Shown here: positions 1-7,017 of the stretch, piece by piece | Position numbering within the stretch: position 1 is the first letter of the stretch | How the letters are laid out: each line of letters starts with the position of its first letter | Assembly (NCBI RefSeq): GCF_030146175.1 | Contig: NZ_JASLCE010000080.1 | Coordinates: forward strand, 1-29,363 | From: Flavobacterium sp. | GTDB taxonomy: Bacteria > Bacteroidota > Bacteroidia > Flavobacteriales > Flavobacteriaceae | Length of the DNA: 29,363 nt | Direction of reading: 5' to 3' | Made by a program: the position numbers and the translations under genes | The notes under the pieces: generated by a model | What the model was told of the DNA's origin: nothing | The model's input: only the letters and a program-made list of their open reading frames with translations | Database searches by the model: none

Positions 1-290
1 ACTGGAACAACATTACCCTTTCGCCCGAACAGCGCACCGTTAGCGTAAACAATACCGAACTGACACTCAACCGTAAGGAATTCGATTTGTTATACTATTT
101 TATCACGAACCCGAACCGATTGATCAACAAAACCGCTCTGGCCGAATATGTCTGGGGCGACTATATTGATCAGGCCGATAATCTCGATTTTGTCTATTCT
201 CAGATTAAAAATTTACGTAAAAAACTAAAAGATGCCACTGCCGAAATCGATATCCAGGCAGTTTATGGCATTGGTTACCGAATGAGCTGA
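1..290 (+). CDS. OmpR-family response regulator, C-terminal part (5' end outside window)
   Basis: The frame is open from the window edge and ends in TGA at 288-290, so only about the last 95 residues are present. They form a winged-helix DNA-binding domain of the OmpR/PhoB type: a strand-rich start (NNTELTLNRKEFDLL), then a helix with LAEYVWGDY, a recognition helix around DFVYSQIKNLRKKL, and the closing hairpin AVYGIGYRM, which is the family hallmark. The receiver domain with the phosphorylated Asp lies upstream of the window. The stop is 2 bases before the ATG of the histidine kinase, so the two are almost certainly a co-transcribed two-component pair. An internal ATG exists at 87, but it would delete the first strands of the domain and is not the real start. 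The regulated genes cannot be told from this fragment; the PepSY-like gene at 1680 is a natural candidate by position. Confidence 0.93.
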   Translation, partial: WNNITLSPEQRTVSVNNTELTLNRKEFDLLYYFITNPNRLINKTALAEYVWGDYIDQADNLDFVYSQIKNLRKKLKDATAEIDIQAVYGIGYRMS

Positions 291-292
291 TT

Positions 293-1597
293 ATGAAACT
301 CCAGGTTTATACATTACGCTACCTTCTTATCGCTTTATTGGGTGTTATTGCCCTTTGGGCGAGTCTGTTTTATATGGTCATTCTGGAAGAAGTCTACGAT
401 AATATTGACGATGGACTAAAAAATTCCAAATTACTGATCATCCGAAAAGCTCAGGAAAGTCCGGAGTTACTCACTAACCACGAATCGGAAATTAACCAGT
501 TTACCATAAAACCGGTCCCAATGGGACGTTATATCGCCCGAAACAATAAGGACGATGATGACGATGATGACGACAATCAGAATGTGATCTATAATGATCA
601 TAAATACATGGAATATGATGATGATTACGAACCGGTACGCGTATTAAAAACGGTTTTTATGGCATCCGACGGTAATCCGTATGAACTGACGATCACCGCT
701 TCGATGGTGGAAGAAGATGAATTAATGGAAGATCTGATGACTGCCTTAATCGCGCTCTATATTATGTTGGTCGTAAGCATTGTGATCATCAATTATTTTA
801 TTCTGAAAAAAGTATGGCGTTCGTTTTATTCTTTGTTGGACAAACTGCGTCATTTTAAACTCGGAACCGGTACCGCTTTTACAGCACCGCCTTCCCCTAT
901 CGACGAGTTTAAAGTCCTCGGAAAAGAACTGGAAGCCTTATTAAAACGGAATGAAGCCACCTATGCGAGTCAGAAACAGTTTATCGAAAATGCGTCGCAC
1001 GAATTACAAACACCGTTGGCTATTAGTATTAACCGACTGGAATTATTTGCCGAAAACAACACTTTAACGGAAGAACAAATGGACTCAGTTGGTAAAATAA
1101 CCGATACACTTTCGCGACTGGTAAAATTAAACAAGTCGCTTTTGATGCTTTCCAAAATTGAAAACAAGCAATTTCCGGACGAAACCGTTGTCGATTTTAA
1201 CGAGCTTACCGCACAGGTTTTATCCGATTTCGAAGATTTTGCCGCTTTTAAATCGGTTTCACTTCAGGTTGTTCAAAATGAGCCGTTACTTTTTACGATG
1301 AACAAAGGACTCGCTGTGACGTTACTAAGCAATTTGATCAAAAATGCGATTCTACACAATCGTCCCGACGGTACGGTTACTATAGGTTTGTCTGAAAAAC
1401 AACTGACAATACGGAATTCCGGTTCCGACAAACCGCTGGATTCCGATTTTATCTTTAACCGTTTTGCACGCCACAGTACGAATGAAAACTCTACCGGACT
1501 CGGATTAGCCATCGTAAAATCAATTAGTTCCAATTATAATTTGTATATTAGATACGCCTTCGACGGGGAACATGTGTTTAGTATTAATTTCCCATAA
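293..1597 (+). CDS. Two-component sensor histidine kinase with Asp-rich periplasmic domain
   Basis: This is a 434-residue inner-membrane sensor kinase. Membrane segments are at about 8-31 and 149-171 and enclose a periplasmic domain of roughly 115 residues. A HisKA dimerisation region carries the H-box ASHELQTPLA with phospho-acceptor H236. The ATPase domain follows, with the N-box (SNLIKNAILHN, 346-356), an F-box region (FNRFARH, 388-394) and the G-box STGLGLAIVKS (400-410). The periplasmic part is unusual: eight Asp in a row at 87-94 and another acidic patch at 108-113, which suggests binding of a metal ion or cationic peptide (inference). It starts 2 bases after the response-regulator stop and should be co-translated with it. 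The next gene encodes a secreted PepSY-like protein that could be its target or its accessory sensor. The kinase call is firm; the stimulus is unknown. Confidence 0.95.
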   Translation: MKLQVYTLRYLLIALLGVIALWASLFYMVILEEVYDNIDDGLKNSKLLIIRKAQESPELLTNHESEINQFTIKPVPMGRYIARNNKDDDDDDDDNQNVIYNDHKYMEYDDDYEPVRVLKTVFMASDGNPYELTITASMVEEDELMEDLMTALIALYIMLVVSIVIINYFILKKVWRSFYSLLDKLRHFKLGTGTAFTAPPSPIDEFKVLGKELEALLKRNEATYASQKQFIENASHELQTPLAISINRLELFAENNTLTEEQMDSVGKITDTLSRLVKLNKSLLMLSKIENKQFPDETVVDFNELTAQVLSDFEDFAAFKSVSLQVVQNEPLLFTMNKGLAVTLLSNLIKNAILHNRPDGTVTIGLSEKQLTIRNSGSDKPLDSDFIFNRFARHSTNENSTGLGLAIVKSISSNYNLYIRYAFDGEHVFSINFP

Positions 1598-1625
1598 AAA
1601 ACGAGCTCTTTTTATTTTTTCCCAA

Positions 1626-1653
1626 TTGTTTCCTAATTCAGGTTGTAATCTTG
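1626..1653 (+). promoter_or_regulatory. Putative promoter of the PepSY-like gene
   Basis: TTG at 1626-1628, 17 bases, then TAATCTTG at 1646-1653 match the Bacteroidota sigma-70 pattern with one deviation (CTTG for TTTG). It lies about 27 bases before the ATG at 1680, so the gene need not depend only on read-through from the kinase. Confidence 0.45.
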
Positions 1654-1679
1654 TATCAAATTTTAAAACCAATTCGACT

Positions 1680-2132
1680 ATGAAAACAATATTGAATTTC
1701 CGATTCACAGCTATCGCGCTTTTTATGATCTTTTTAACCGGCTTTACCGCTCAGGCACAAAAAAGCAGTATTACTATGGCGCAATTACCCGCTAATGCAC
1801 AGAATTTTCTAAAAAAACATTTTCCAAAACAAACGCCCAATTACATTTTAAAGGACGAAGAAACCTTTTCACTGGACTATAAAGTACAGTTGGCCGACGG
1901 TACCGAAATTGAATTTGACCGTAAAGGAAACTGGGAAGAAGTTGACGGCAACAAAAACACCATTCCAAACAGTGTTATCCCGACTCCAATTTTGACATAT
2001 GTCCAAACGCATTATAAAGGTGCCGCGATCGTAAAAATCGACAAAGGTGCCTGGGATTATGAGATAGATTTAAACAACGGTCTGGAATTAAAATTCAACT
2101 CCAAAGGTGAATTTTTAAGAGTAGACGATTAA
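1680..2132 (+). CDS. Secreted PepSY-like domain protein
   Basis: The protein has 150 residues from the ATG at 1680. An in-frame ATG at 1572 lies inside the kinase gene and would put 36 unrelated residues in front of a clear signal peptide, so 1680 is preferred. The signal peptide is about 1-26, ending GFTAQAQ. The mature protein consists of two similar halves: about 35-88 (LPANAQNFLKKHFPK ... DGTEIEFDRKGNWEEVDG) and about 99-150 (IPTPILTYVQTHYKG ... NGLELKFNSKGEFLRVDD). Each half is a helix followed by a beta-meander ending in a G-(N/E)-(W/F)-x-x-V-D motif, as in the Bacteroidota PepSY-like (DUF2874) family. Such proteins are periplasmic, and many sit beside two-component genes, as here. It has a promoter-like element of its own and a strong terminator. 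Function is unknown; a role as output or sensor partner of the upstream kinase is inference. Confidence 0.85.
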   Translation: MKTILNFRFTAIALFMIFLTGFTAQAQKSSITMAQLPANAQNFLKKHFPKQTPNYILKDEETFSLDYKVQLADGTEIEFDRKGNWEEVDGNKNTIPNSVIPTPILTYVQTHYKGAAIVKIDKGAWDYEIDLNNGLELKFNSKGEFLRVDD

Positions 2133-2144
2133 TCTATCACAAAT

Positions 2145-2175
2145 AAAAAAACCGAACATTGAGTTCGGTTTTTTT
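2145..2175. terminator. Bidirectional terminator between PepSY-like gene and aspA
   Basis: A 7-bp stem ACCGAAC/GTTCGGT (2151-2157 with 2163-2169) has a 5-base loop and is flanked by an A-run on the left and a T-run on the right. It can therefore terminate both convergent genes. Confidence 0.88.
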
Positions 2176-2185
2176 ATTTTATAGC

Positions 2186-3577
2186 TTAGCCTTTTGGTGC
2201 CAGCATATTTTCCGGATTCAGGATATCGTCCAGTTGTTCTTTAGACAATATATTGTGTTCCAAAACGAGGTTATAGACACTCTTACCACTTTCCAAAGCT
2301 TCTTTGGCAATTTTAGTACTGTTTTTATATCCGATATACGGATTAAGTGCCGTTACAATACCAATACTGTGTAATACCATTTCACGACAATGTTCGACAT
2401 TGGCAGTAATACCGTCCACACATTTTAGTCGTAACGTATCCATACCATTCGCCAGCAACTCCATCGATTCCATAATGGCATAGGTCAACACCGGTTCCAT
2501 TACGTTTAACTGCAATTGTCCGGCTTCGGCTGCCATGGTTACCGTAAGATCATTCCCGATTACACGGTAGCATACCTGATTCATCACTTCCGGAATTACC
2601 GGATTTACTTTCCCCGGCATAATCGAAGATCCCGGTTGCATCGGTGGTAGATTAATTTCGTTTAAACCACAACGCGGACCGGATGAAAGCAGTCGTAAAT
2701 CGTTACATATTTTAGATATTTTGATCGCCATTCGTTTTAAAGCGGATGAATAAATCACATACGATCCCGTATCCGGTGTCGCTTCAATCAGATTGGGTGC
2801 CGACACAAACGGATGTCCCGATACTTTTGCCAGATTTTCGGCGCAAAGTTTTGCATAACCCGGAACGGCATTTAATCCGGTTCCGATGGCTGTAGCGCCC
2901 ATATTGATTTCAAAAAACAAGGCCGAATTCTGGTTGAGTCGTTCGATTTCTTCTTCCAGGTTGGCTGCAAACGCTTCAAACTCCTGTCCTAACGTCATGG
3001 GTACCGCATCCTGTAATTGCGTACGTCCCATTTTTAATACCGATTTGAACTCCTCTCCTTTTTTTCGGAACGACGCTATCAGTAATTTTAAATGACCTAT
3101 CAATTTGATGTTCGAGTTGATCGCCGCCAGTTTGATTGATGTCGGATACGCATCGTTAGTCGATTGTGACAGGTTAACATGATCGTTAGGCGAACAATAT
3201 TGATATTCCCCTTTCTGATGCCCCATAATTTCCAACGCTCTGTTAGCCAATACTTCATTAATATTCATATTGGTCGATGTTCCGGCACCTCCCTGTATCA
3301 TATCGATTGGGAATTCTTTGTCGAATTTACCCTCGATCACTTCCTTGGCAGCCGCTACAATCGCATTTTTTAATTTTTCGTCCAACAATCCTAACGTAAA
3401 ATTGGTTTCGGCAGCCGCCCATTTTACATAGGCCAGTCCTTTTATAAATTCGGGATACTGAAATAAACGTACTCCGGAAATATGGAAATTATCAATCGCA
3501 CGTTGGGTTTGAATCCCGTAATATGCCTTTTCAGGAACATTCAAATCCCCTAACAGGTCGTTTTCAACTCTATACAT
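2186..3577 (-). CDS. aspA: Aspartate ammonia-lyase (aspartase)
   Basis: Aspartase reversibly deaminates L-aspartate to fumarate and ammonia in the cytoplasm, feeding amino-acid nitrogen and carbon into the citric acid cycle. The 463-residue length is normal for the fumarase/aspartase superfamily. Visible signatures are the N-terminal DLLG...VPEKAYYGIQTQRA, GGAGTS (96-101), SQSTND (137-142) and the mobile-loop motif GSSIMPGKVNP (316-326), whose S318 is the expected catalytic base. After that loop the sequence reads VIPEVMNQVCYRVIGND, typical of aspartases; class II fumarases have a TQCEA-type sequence there. This is why I call aspA and not fumC. It is a single gene with terminators on both sides: 2145-2175 downstream, and 3671-3707, which ends the gene upstream of it. 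I found no strong promoter match before its ATG; a near-match (TATCTTTA on the minus strand) is at 3607-3614. Confidence 0.93.
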   Translation of the reverse strand: MYRVENDLLGDLNVPEKAYYGIQTQRAIDNFHISGVRLFQYPEFIKGLAYVKWAAAETNFTLGLLDEKLKNAIVAAAKEVIEGKFDKEFPIDMIQGGAGTSTNMNINEVLANRALEIMGHQKGEYQYCSPNDHVNLSQSTNDAYPTSIKLAAINSNIKLIGHLKLLIASFRKKGEEFKSVLKMGRTQLQDAVPMTLGQEFEAFAANLEEEIERLNQNSALFFEINMGATAIGTGLNAVPGYAKLCAENLAKVSGHPFVSAPNLIEATPDTGSYVIYSSALKRMAIKISKICNDLRLLSSGPRCGLNEINLPPMQPGSSIMPGKVNPVIPEVMNQVCYRVIGNDLTVTMAAEAGQLQLNVMEPVLTYAIMESMELLANGMDTLRLKCVDGITANVEHCREMVLHSIGIVTALNPYIGYKNSTKIAKEALESGKSVYNLVLEHNILSKEQLDDILNPENMLAPKG

Positions 3578-3670
3578 TGTAAGATTATTTTTGGGTTACT
3601 TCACTTTAAAGATAAGGCTTATTTTAAAGATTCACCATACTGCCGCGTTAAATTTGCAACAACAACCAAC

Positions 3671-3707
3671 AAAAAACCACAACCGTTTCACACGATTGTG
3701 GTTTTTC
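3671..3707 (-). terminator. Terminator of the alternative glmU gene
   Basis: ACCACAA (3676-3682) pairs with TTGTGGT (3696-3702). A mismatch and then CGT/ACG extend the stem toward the loop. A- and T-runs flank it, so it could work both ways, but it lies directly after the minus-strand gene ending at 3729. Confidence 0.8.
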
Positions 3708-3728
3708 AGATTTATTTTAAAAAATGGT

Positions 3729-4898
3729 TTAGCGCCATTTTGCCGTTTCTTCAAATACATGTTCCAGTATCGCTTTATCCTGTTCCGTAAAGCTCACATG
3801 ACGTCGCGACATTACGTTTTCGGCTGTAGCAAATGCTTTTTCCGGAATGTATTCCGTAAAGCCGTCGGCTCCACCCCATGAAAAACTCGGTATAAAGTTT
3901 TTCGGAAATCCGCCGCCGTAAATATTCGCACATACGCCTACTACCGTACCGGTATTAAACATTGTATTGATTCCGCATTTACTATGATCACCCATCATTA
4001 AACCACAAAACTGTAAGCCGGTTTTTTCCATTGCTTCGGTTTCATAGCTCCATAATTTGACTTCTTCGTAGTTGTTTTTCAGGTTGGAATTATTACTATC
4101 CGCTCCCATATTACACCATTCGCCCAAAACGGAGTTTCCTAAAAACCCGTCATGTCCTTTATTTGAATAGGCAAACAATACCGAATTGCTAATTTCTCCA
4201 CCTACTCTACAATGCGGACCAACAGTTGTTGCACCATATATTTTGGTAGCCAGTTTTACCACCGCTTCTTCGCCTAATGCAAATGGCCCACGGATTACGG
4301 TTCCTTCCATAATCTCCGCATTTTTCCCGATATAAATCGGACCGGTCGCTGCATTTAACGTAACAAACTCCAGTTTGGCTCCTTCTTCGATAAAAATATT
4401 TTCCGGTGCGATTACATTCACACTCTTCGGAATCGGTTGCGACGTACGCCCTTCGGTAAGCAATTCGAAATCTTCGCGTAAAGCGCTGTCATTTTTTTGA
4501 AAAATGTCCCACGTATGTTCAATTTTGATACAGTCATCCGTATAGTCTATAATCTCATAGGTATCAAAATCCACTTCTTCCTGCGAATCCTGCGTATAGA
4601 ACGCGATCACATCCTCGTGGTGAAAAATCGCCTGATTCGGCTCCAGATTCGTGATCATCTCCGTCAGTATTTCATTCGGAAGGAACGAAGCGTTAATCAT
4701 AATATTTTCCTGCATTTCGACCATTGGGAATTTTTCCATCAGGTATTCCTCGGTGATCGTTGTGGTTGTATACCCCAGGTATTTTTCCCATTTTTCGCGG
4801 ATGGTTAATATTCCGATCCGGATGTCTGCCACAGGTCGGGTAAACGTAAACGGTAGCAGTGCCTGTCGGACTGCTCCGTCAAAAAGGATGTAGTTCAT
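3729..4898 (-). CDS. Alternative Bacteroidota GlmU-type protein (nucleotidyltransferase plus left-handed beta-helix acyltransferase)
   Basis: A 389-residue cytoplasmic protein. The N-terminal half (about 1-150) has the family-specific start NYILFDG and LPFTFTRPVADIRIGI (15-30). It lacks the G-x-G-T-R-M loop of classical GlmU and other pyrophosphorylases. The C-terminal half (about 163-335) is a left-handed beta-helix with hexapeptide repeats such as APENIFIEEGAKL and GPIYIGKNAEIMEGTVI, followed by NKGHDGFLGNSVLGEWCNMGA (split by eye), which resembles sugar acetyltransferases. The architecture fits the group described as an alternative bacterial GlmU (TIGR03991, from memory), proposed to make UDP-GlcNAc for peptidoglycan and lipid A. 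The family match is good; the enzymatic activity is inferred. The gene lies behind the L31 terminator with its own -7 element, so it is probably transcribed alone. Confidence 0.83.
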   Translation of the reverse strand: MNYILFDGAVRQALLPFTFTRPVADIRIGILTIREKWEKYLGYTTTTITEEYLMEKFPMVEMQENIMINASFLPNEILTEMITNLEPNQAIFHHEDVIAFYTQDSQEEVDFDTYEIIDYTDDCIKIEHTWDIFQKNDSALREDFELLTEGRTSQPIPKSVNVIAPENIFIEEGAKLEFVTLNAATGPIYIGKNAEIMEGTVIRGPFALGEEAVVKLATKIYGATTVGPHCRVGGEISNSVLFAYSNKGHDGFLGNSVLGEWCNMGADSNNSNLKNNYEEVKLWSYETEAMEKTGLQFCGLMMGDHSKCGINTMFNTGTVVGVCANIYGGGFPKNFIPSFSWGGADGFTEYIPEKAFATAENVMSRRHVSFTEQDKAILEHVFEETAKWR

Positions 4899-4923
4899 CT
4901 GTTAGTGCCGTATGATTCGTTAC

Positions 4924-4931
4924 CAAAGTTA
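4924..4931 (-). promoter_or_regulatory. Putative -7 element for the alternative glmU gene
   Basis: The minus strand reads TAACTTTG, a perfect TAnnTTTG match, about 25 bases before the ATG at 4898. No clear -33 TTTG is seen at the expected distance; that region falls in the L31 terminator's T-rich arm. Confidence 0.45.
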
Positions 4932-4958
4932 CAAAGTTTTCCGTCAGATATAAAAATA

Positions 4959-4988
4959 AAAAAAGCCTCCCGAAAGGGAAGCTTCTTT
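4959..4988 (-). terminator. Terminator of rpmE2
   Basis: AAGCCTCCC (4963-4971) pairs with GGGAAGCTT (4976-4984) with a single C-A mismatch around a GAAA loop. On the minus strand it is followed by a T-rich tract. It lies 20-odd bases after the L31 stop codon. Confidence 0.82.
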
Positions 4989-5005
4989 TAAATTTTGAAC
5001 ACTTA

Positions 5006-5257
5006 TTACTTACTAAATTTAGCGTATTTGTTTTTGAATTTATCAATACGTCCAGCAGTATCGATAAGTTTTGATTTACCTGTGTAGAATGGGTGAGACG
5101 TTCTTGAAATCTCCATTTTAAACACTGGATATTCAACACCATCAACTTCAATTGTTTCTTTAGTATCTACAGTAGATTTAGTGATGAATACGTCTTCGTT
5201 TGACATATCTTTAAATGCTACTAATCTGTAATTTTCTGGGTGAATTCCTTTTTTCAT
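5006..5257 (-). CDS. rpmE2: 50S ribosomal protein L31, type B (zinc-independent)
   Basis: The 83-residue length and sequence are typical of type B L31: the start [17 protein letters not shown], the central [25 protein letters not shown] (split by eye), and a short basic tail. There is no cysteine, so the zinc-binding CxxC pair of type A L31 is absent, as expected of the type B paralogue. In many Bacteroidota this is the only L31, so the gene is probably constitutive and not a zinc-starvation copy (inference). It is monocistronic: a strong promoter at 5366-5395, a leader of about 100 nt carrying a hairpin (5289-5326), and a terminator at 4959-4988. Confidence 0.97.
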   Translation of the reverse strand: MKKGIHPENYRLVAFKDMSNEDVFITKSTVDTKETIEVDGVEYPVFKMEISRTSHPFYTGKSKLIDTAGRIDKFKNKYAKFSK

Positions 5258-5288
5258 GATGTAAATCTTTTTTATTTGTGGCTGTAAC

Positions 5289-5326
5289 CCGTTTTGAAGC
5301 TTTTGTTTTTCAAAAGGTATAAACGG
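5289..5326 (-). promoter_or_regulatory. Hairpin in the L31 mRNA leader (candidate ribosomal-protein leader)
   Basis: In plus-strand terms CCGTTT (5289-5294) pairs with AAACGG (5321-5326), and inside it CTTTTG (5300-5305) pairs with CAAAAG (5311-5316) around a five-base loop, with an internal loop of 5 and 4 bases between the helices. It lies wholly between the predicted transcription start (about 5359) and the L31 start codon. No T-run follows in the sense direction, so it does not look like a terminator. An autoregulatory site for L31 is a hypothesis. Confidence 0.5.
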
Positions 5327-5365
5327 TCTACAACTTTTTGTTTATAATCTTTTTATTTAAGGCTG

Positions 5366-5395
5366 CAAATTTACAATTAATTTTGAAATATCAAA
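5366..5395 (-). promoter_or_regulatory. Promoter of rpmE2
   Basis: The minus strand reads TTTG (5395-5392), 18 bases, then TAAATTTG (5373-5366), a full match to the Bacteroidota promoter. The transcript would start near 5359 and have a leader of about 100 nt, long for a ribosomal protein gene. Confidence 0.72.
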
Positions 5396-5461
5396 TCTTT
5401 CCCTCGATTTTTTTGAATCCTTACAGTTTATATTTTTTAACGCTCCTATAAAGGTAATTCT

Positions 5462-5469
5462 TATATTTG
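5462..5469 (+). promoter_or_regulatory. Putative -7 element for the DUF4199-to-DUF2971 operon
   Basis: TATATTTG matches TAnnTTTG and lies 29 bases before the ATG at 5499. A T-rich stretch about 20 bases upstream stands where the -33 element should be, but TTTG itself is not there. It is back-to-back with the rpmE2 promoter. Confidence 0.55.
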
Positions 5470-5498
5470 TAAATTAATTAACCAAAAACTAAATTTTT

Positions 5499-6026
5499 AT
5501 GAATGCTACAATCAAAAAAAACGGGATTAATTTTGGTATCATAATGGGTGTATTTTCCATTTTAGTCACTACTTTAATTTATGCCATTGACGTATCGCTA
5601 TTTGTTAATCCCTGGATCGGAATTGCAAGCATTATCATTTACATCGTTTTAGGAGTTATACTACTTTCCAAAACCAAAAAAGAACTGGGCGGTATCACTT
5701 TTAAGGAAGCCTTTACTGTATACTTTATTTCTGGAGTTATCGGTGCTATCTTAGGGGTAGTTTTCAACATCATTTTGTTTAATTTTATCGATCCATCAGC
5801 CAAAGAAACCATCAGCCAAATGTCTATCGAATACACCGTTGACATGCTTAAAAAATTCAACACGCCTACTGCAGCTATAAAAGAGACGGTTGAAAAAATG
5901 AAAGAAACAGACAATTACAGTATCGCAAGCCAGTTAAAAGGTTTGGTTGTAAGCTTTGTTTTCATTGCTATATTCGGTGCTATCCTGGCGTTGATTTTCA
6001 AAAACAAAACCAATACATTAGAATAA
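5499..6026 (+). CDS. DUF4199 family membrane protein
   Basis: A 175-residue protein with four probable membrane segments (about 12-31, 37-57, 72-96 and 146-167). A soluble amphipathic stretch, about 100-140, lies between the third and fourth. The segment KTKKELGGITFKEAF after the second membrane helix, and a polar helix with paired lysines before the fourth, are typical of DUF4199, a small membrane family common in Bacteroidota and without known function. It is the first gene of a plus-strand operon: the next start follows its stop by 8 bases. In Flavobacteriaceae this family commonly stands beside a family 2 glycosyltransferase, as here, which suggests a link to envelope glycan assembly (inference). 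Confidence 0.85.
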   Translation: MNATIKKNGINFGIIMGVFSILVTTLIYAIDVSLFVNPWIGIASIIIYIVLGVILLSKTKKELGGITFKEAFTVYFISGVIGAILGVVFNIILFNFIDPSAKETISQMSIEYTVDMLKKFNTPTAAIKETVEKMKETDNYSIASQLKGLVVSFVFIAIFGAILALIFKNKTNTLE

Positions 6027-6034
6027 AAAATTAA

Positions 6035-6991
6035 ATGAATTTATCCATAATAATTCCTTTATTAAACGAGAGCGAATCGCTCCCGGAACTGCATTCCTGG
6101 ATTGTCCGTGTCATGACAGCCAACCACTTCTCTTACGAAGTGATTTTTATTGACGACGGCAGTACCGATAATTCCTGGAAGCTGATTGAAACGTTATCGG
6201 CTCAGGATCCCAATGTAAAAGGAATCCGCTTTTTAAGGAATTACGGAAAATCGCAGGCGCTTCATGCCGGTTTTGCAAAAGCCCAAGGTGATGTTATCAT
6301 TACTATGGATGCCGATTTACAGGACAGTCCTGACGAGATTCCGGAATTATATCATATGATTACCGACCAACAGTACGACCTGGTGTCGGGTTGGAAAAAA
6401 AAGCGTTACGATTCGGTCGTAGCCAAAAATTTACCCTCAAAATTGTTTAACTGGGCCGCTCGTAAAACATCGGGTGTCCAGTTAAATGATTTTAATTGCG
6501 GCCTAAAGGCGTATAAAAATATCGTAATCAAAAATATCGAGGTTTCCGGTGAAATGCACCGTTATATTCCGGTACTGGCGAAAAATGCAGGCTTTGCCAA
6601 AATTGGCGAAAAGGTTGTGATTCACCAGGCACGAAAATACGGCACCACCAAATTCGGAATGGAACGTTTTATCTACGGCTTTCTCGATCTGATTACCATT
6701 TGGTTTTTATCCCGGTTCGGAAAAAGACCCATGCACTTGTTTGGCGCCCTGGGTGTACTGATGTTTAGCATCGGTTTTCTGGCAGCCGGATATATCGGTT
6801 TTATTAAACTATTCCGACTCTATCACCACCAGCACACTATTTTAGTGACCAGCAATCCGTGGTTTTATATTGCTCTAACTACCATGATCATTGGAACACA
6901 ACTATTTTTAGCCGGCTTTTTAGGCGAAATTATTCTTCGTACCAAAAACAACGAAGAACGCTATAAAATTGCCGAAAAGGTTAATATTTAG
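6035..6991 (+). CDS. Family 2 glycosyltransferase, polyprenyl-phosphate sugar transferase type
   Basis: A 318-residue protein with an N-terminal GT-A catalytic domain (about 1-225) and two C-terminal membrane helices (about 235-262 and 278-305). Visible motifs are IIPLLNESESL near the start, the nucleotide-binding FIDDGSTDNSW, RNYGKSQALHAGF, and the metal-binding MDADLQDSPDEIP with D92 and D94. A domain followed by two membrane helices resembles DPM1/GtrB-like enzymes that load a sugar from a nucleotide donor onto a lipid-phosphate carrier on the cytoplasmic face. The sugar and acceptor cannot be read from the sequence. It is 8 bases after the DUF4199 gene and 26 bases before the phosphosugar mutase, which may supply its sugar-phosphate precursor. 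Confidence 0.9.
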   Translation: MNLSIIIPLLNESESLPELHSWIVRVMTANHFSYEVIFIDDGSTDNSWKLIETLSAQDPNVKGIRFLRNYGKSQALHAGFAKAQGDVIITMDADLQDSPDEIPELYHMITDQQYDLVSGWKKKRYDSVVAKNLPSKLFNWAARKTSGVQLNDFNCGLKAYKNIVIKNIEVSGEMHRYIPVLAKNAGFAKIGEKVVIHQARKYGTTKFGMERFIYGFLDLITIWFLSRFGKRPMHLFGALGVLMFSIGFLAAGYIGFIKLFRLYHHQHTILVTSNPWFYIALTTMIIGTQLFLAGFLGEIILRTKNNEERYKIAEKVNI

Positions 6992-7017
6992 TTTATAACA
7001 ACATAAAAAAAAGTAAC

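Noticed and set aside
1572..1679. In-frame upstream start for the PepSY-like gene (36 extra residues)
   Set aside because: It overlaps the kinase gene, contains the putative promoter, and would bury a typical signal peptide.
2186..3577. Class II fumarase (fumC) instead of aspartase
   Set aside because: The residues after GSSIMPGKVNP (VIPEVMNQVCYRVIGND) follow the aspartase pattern.
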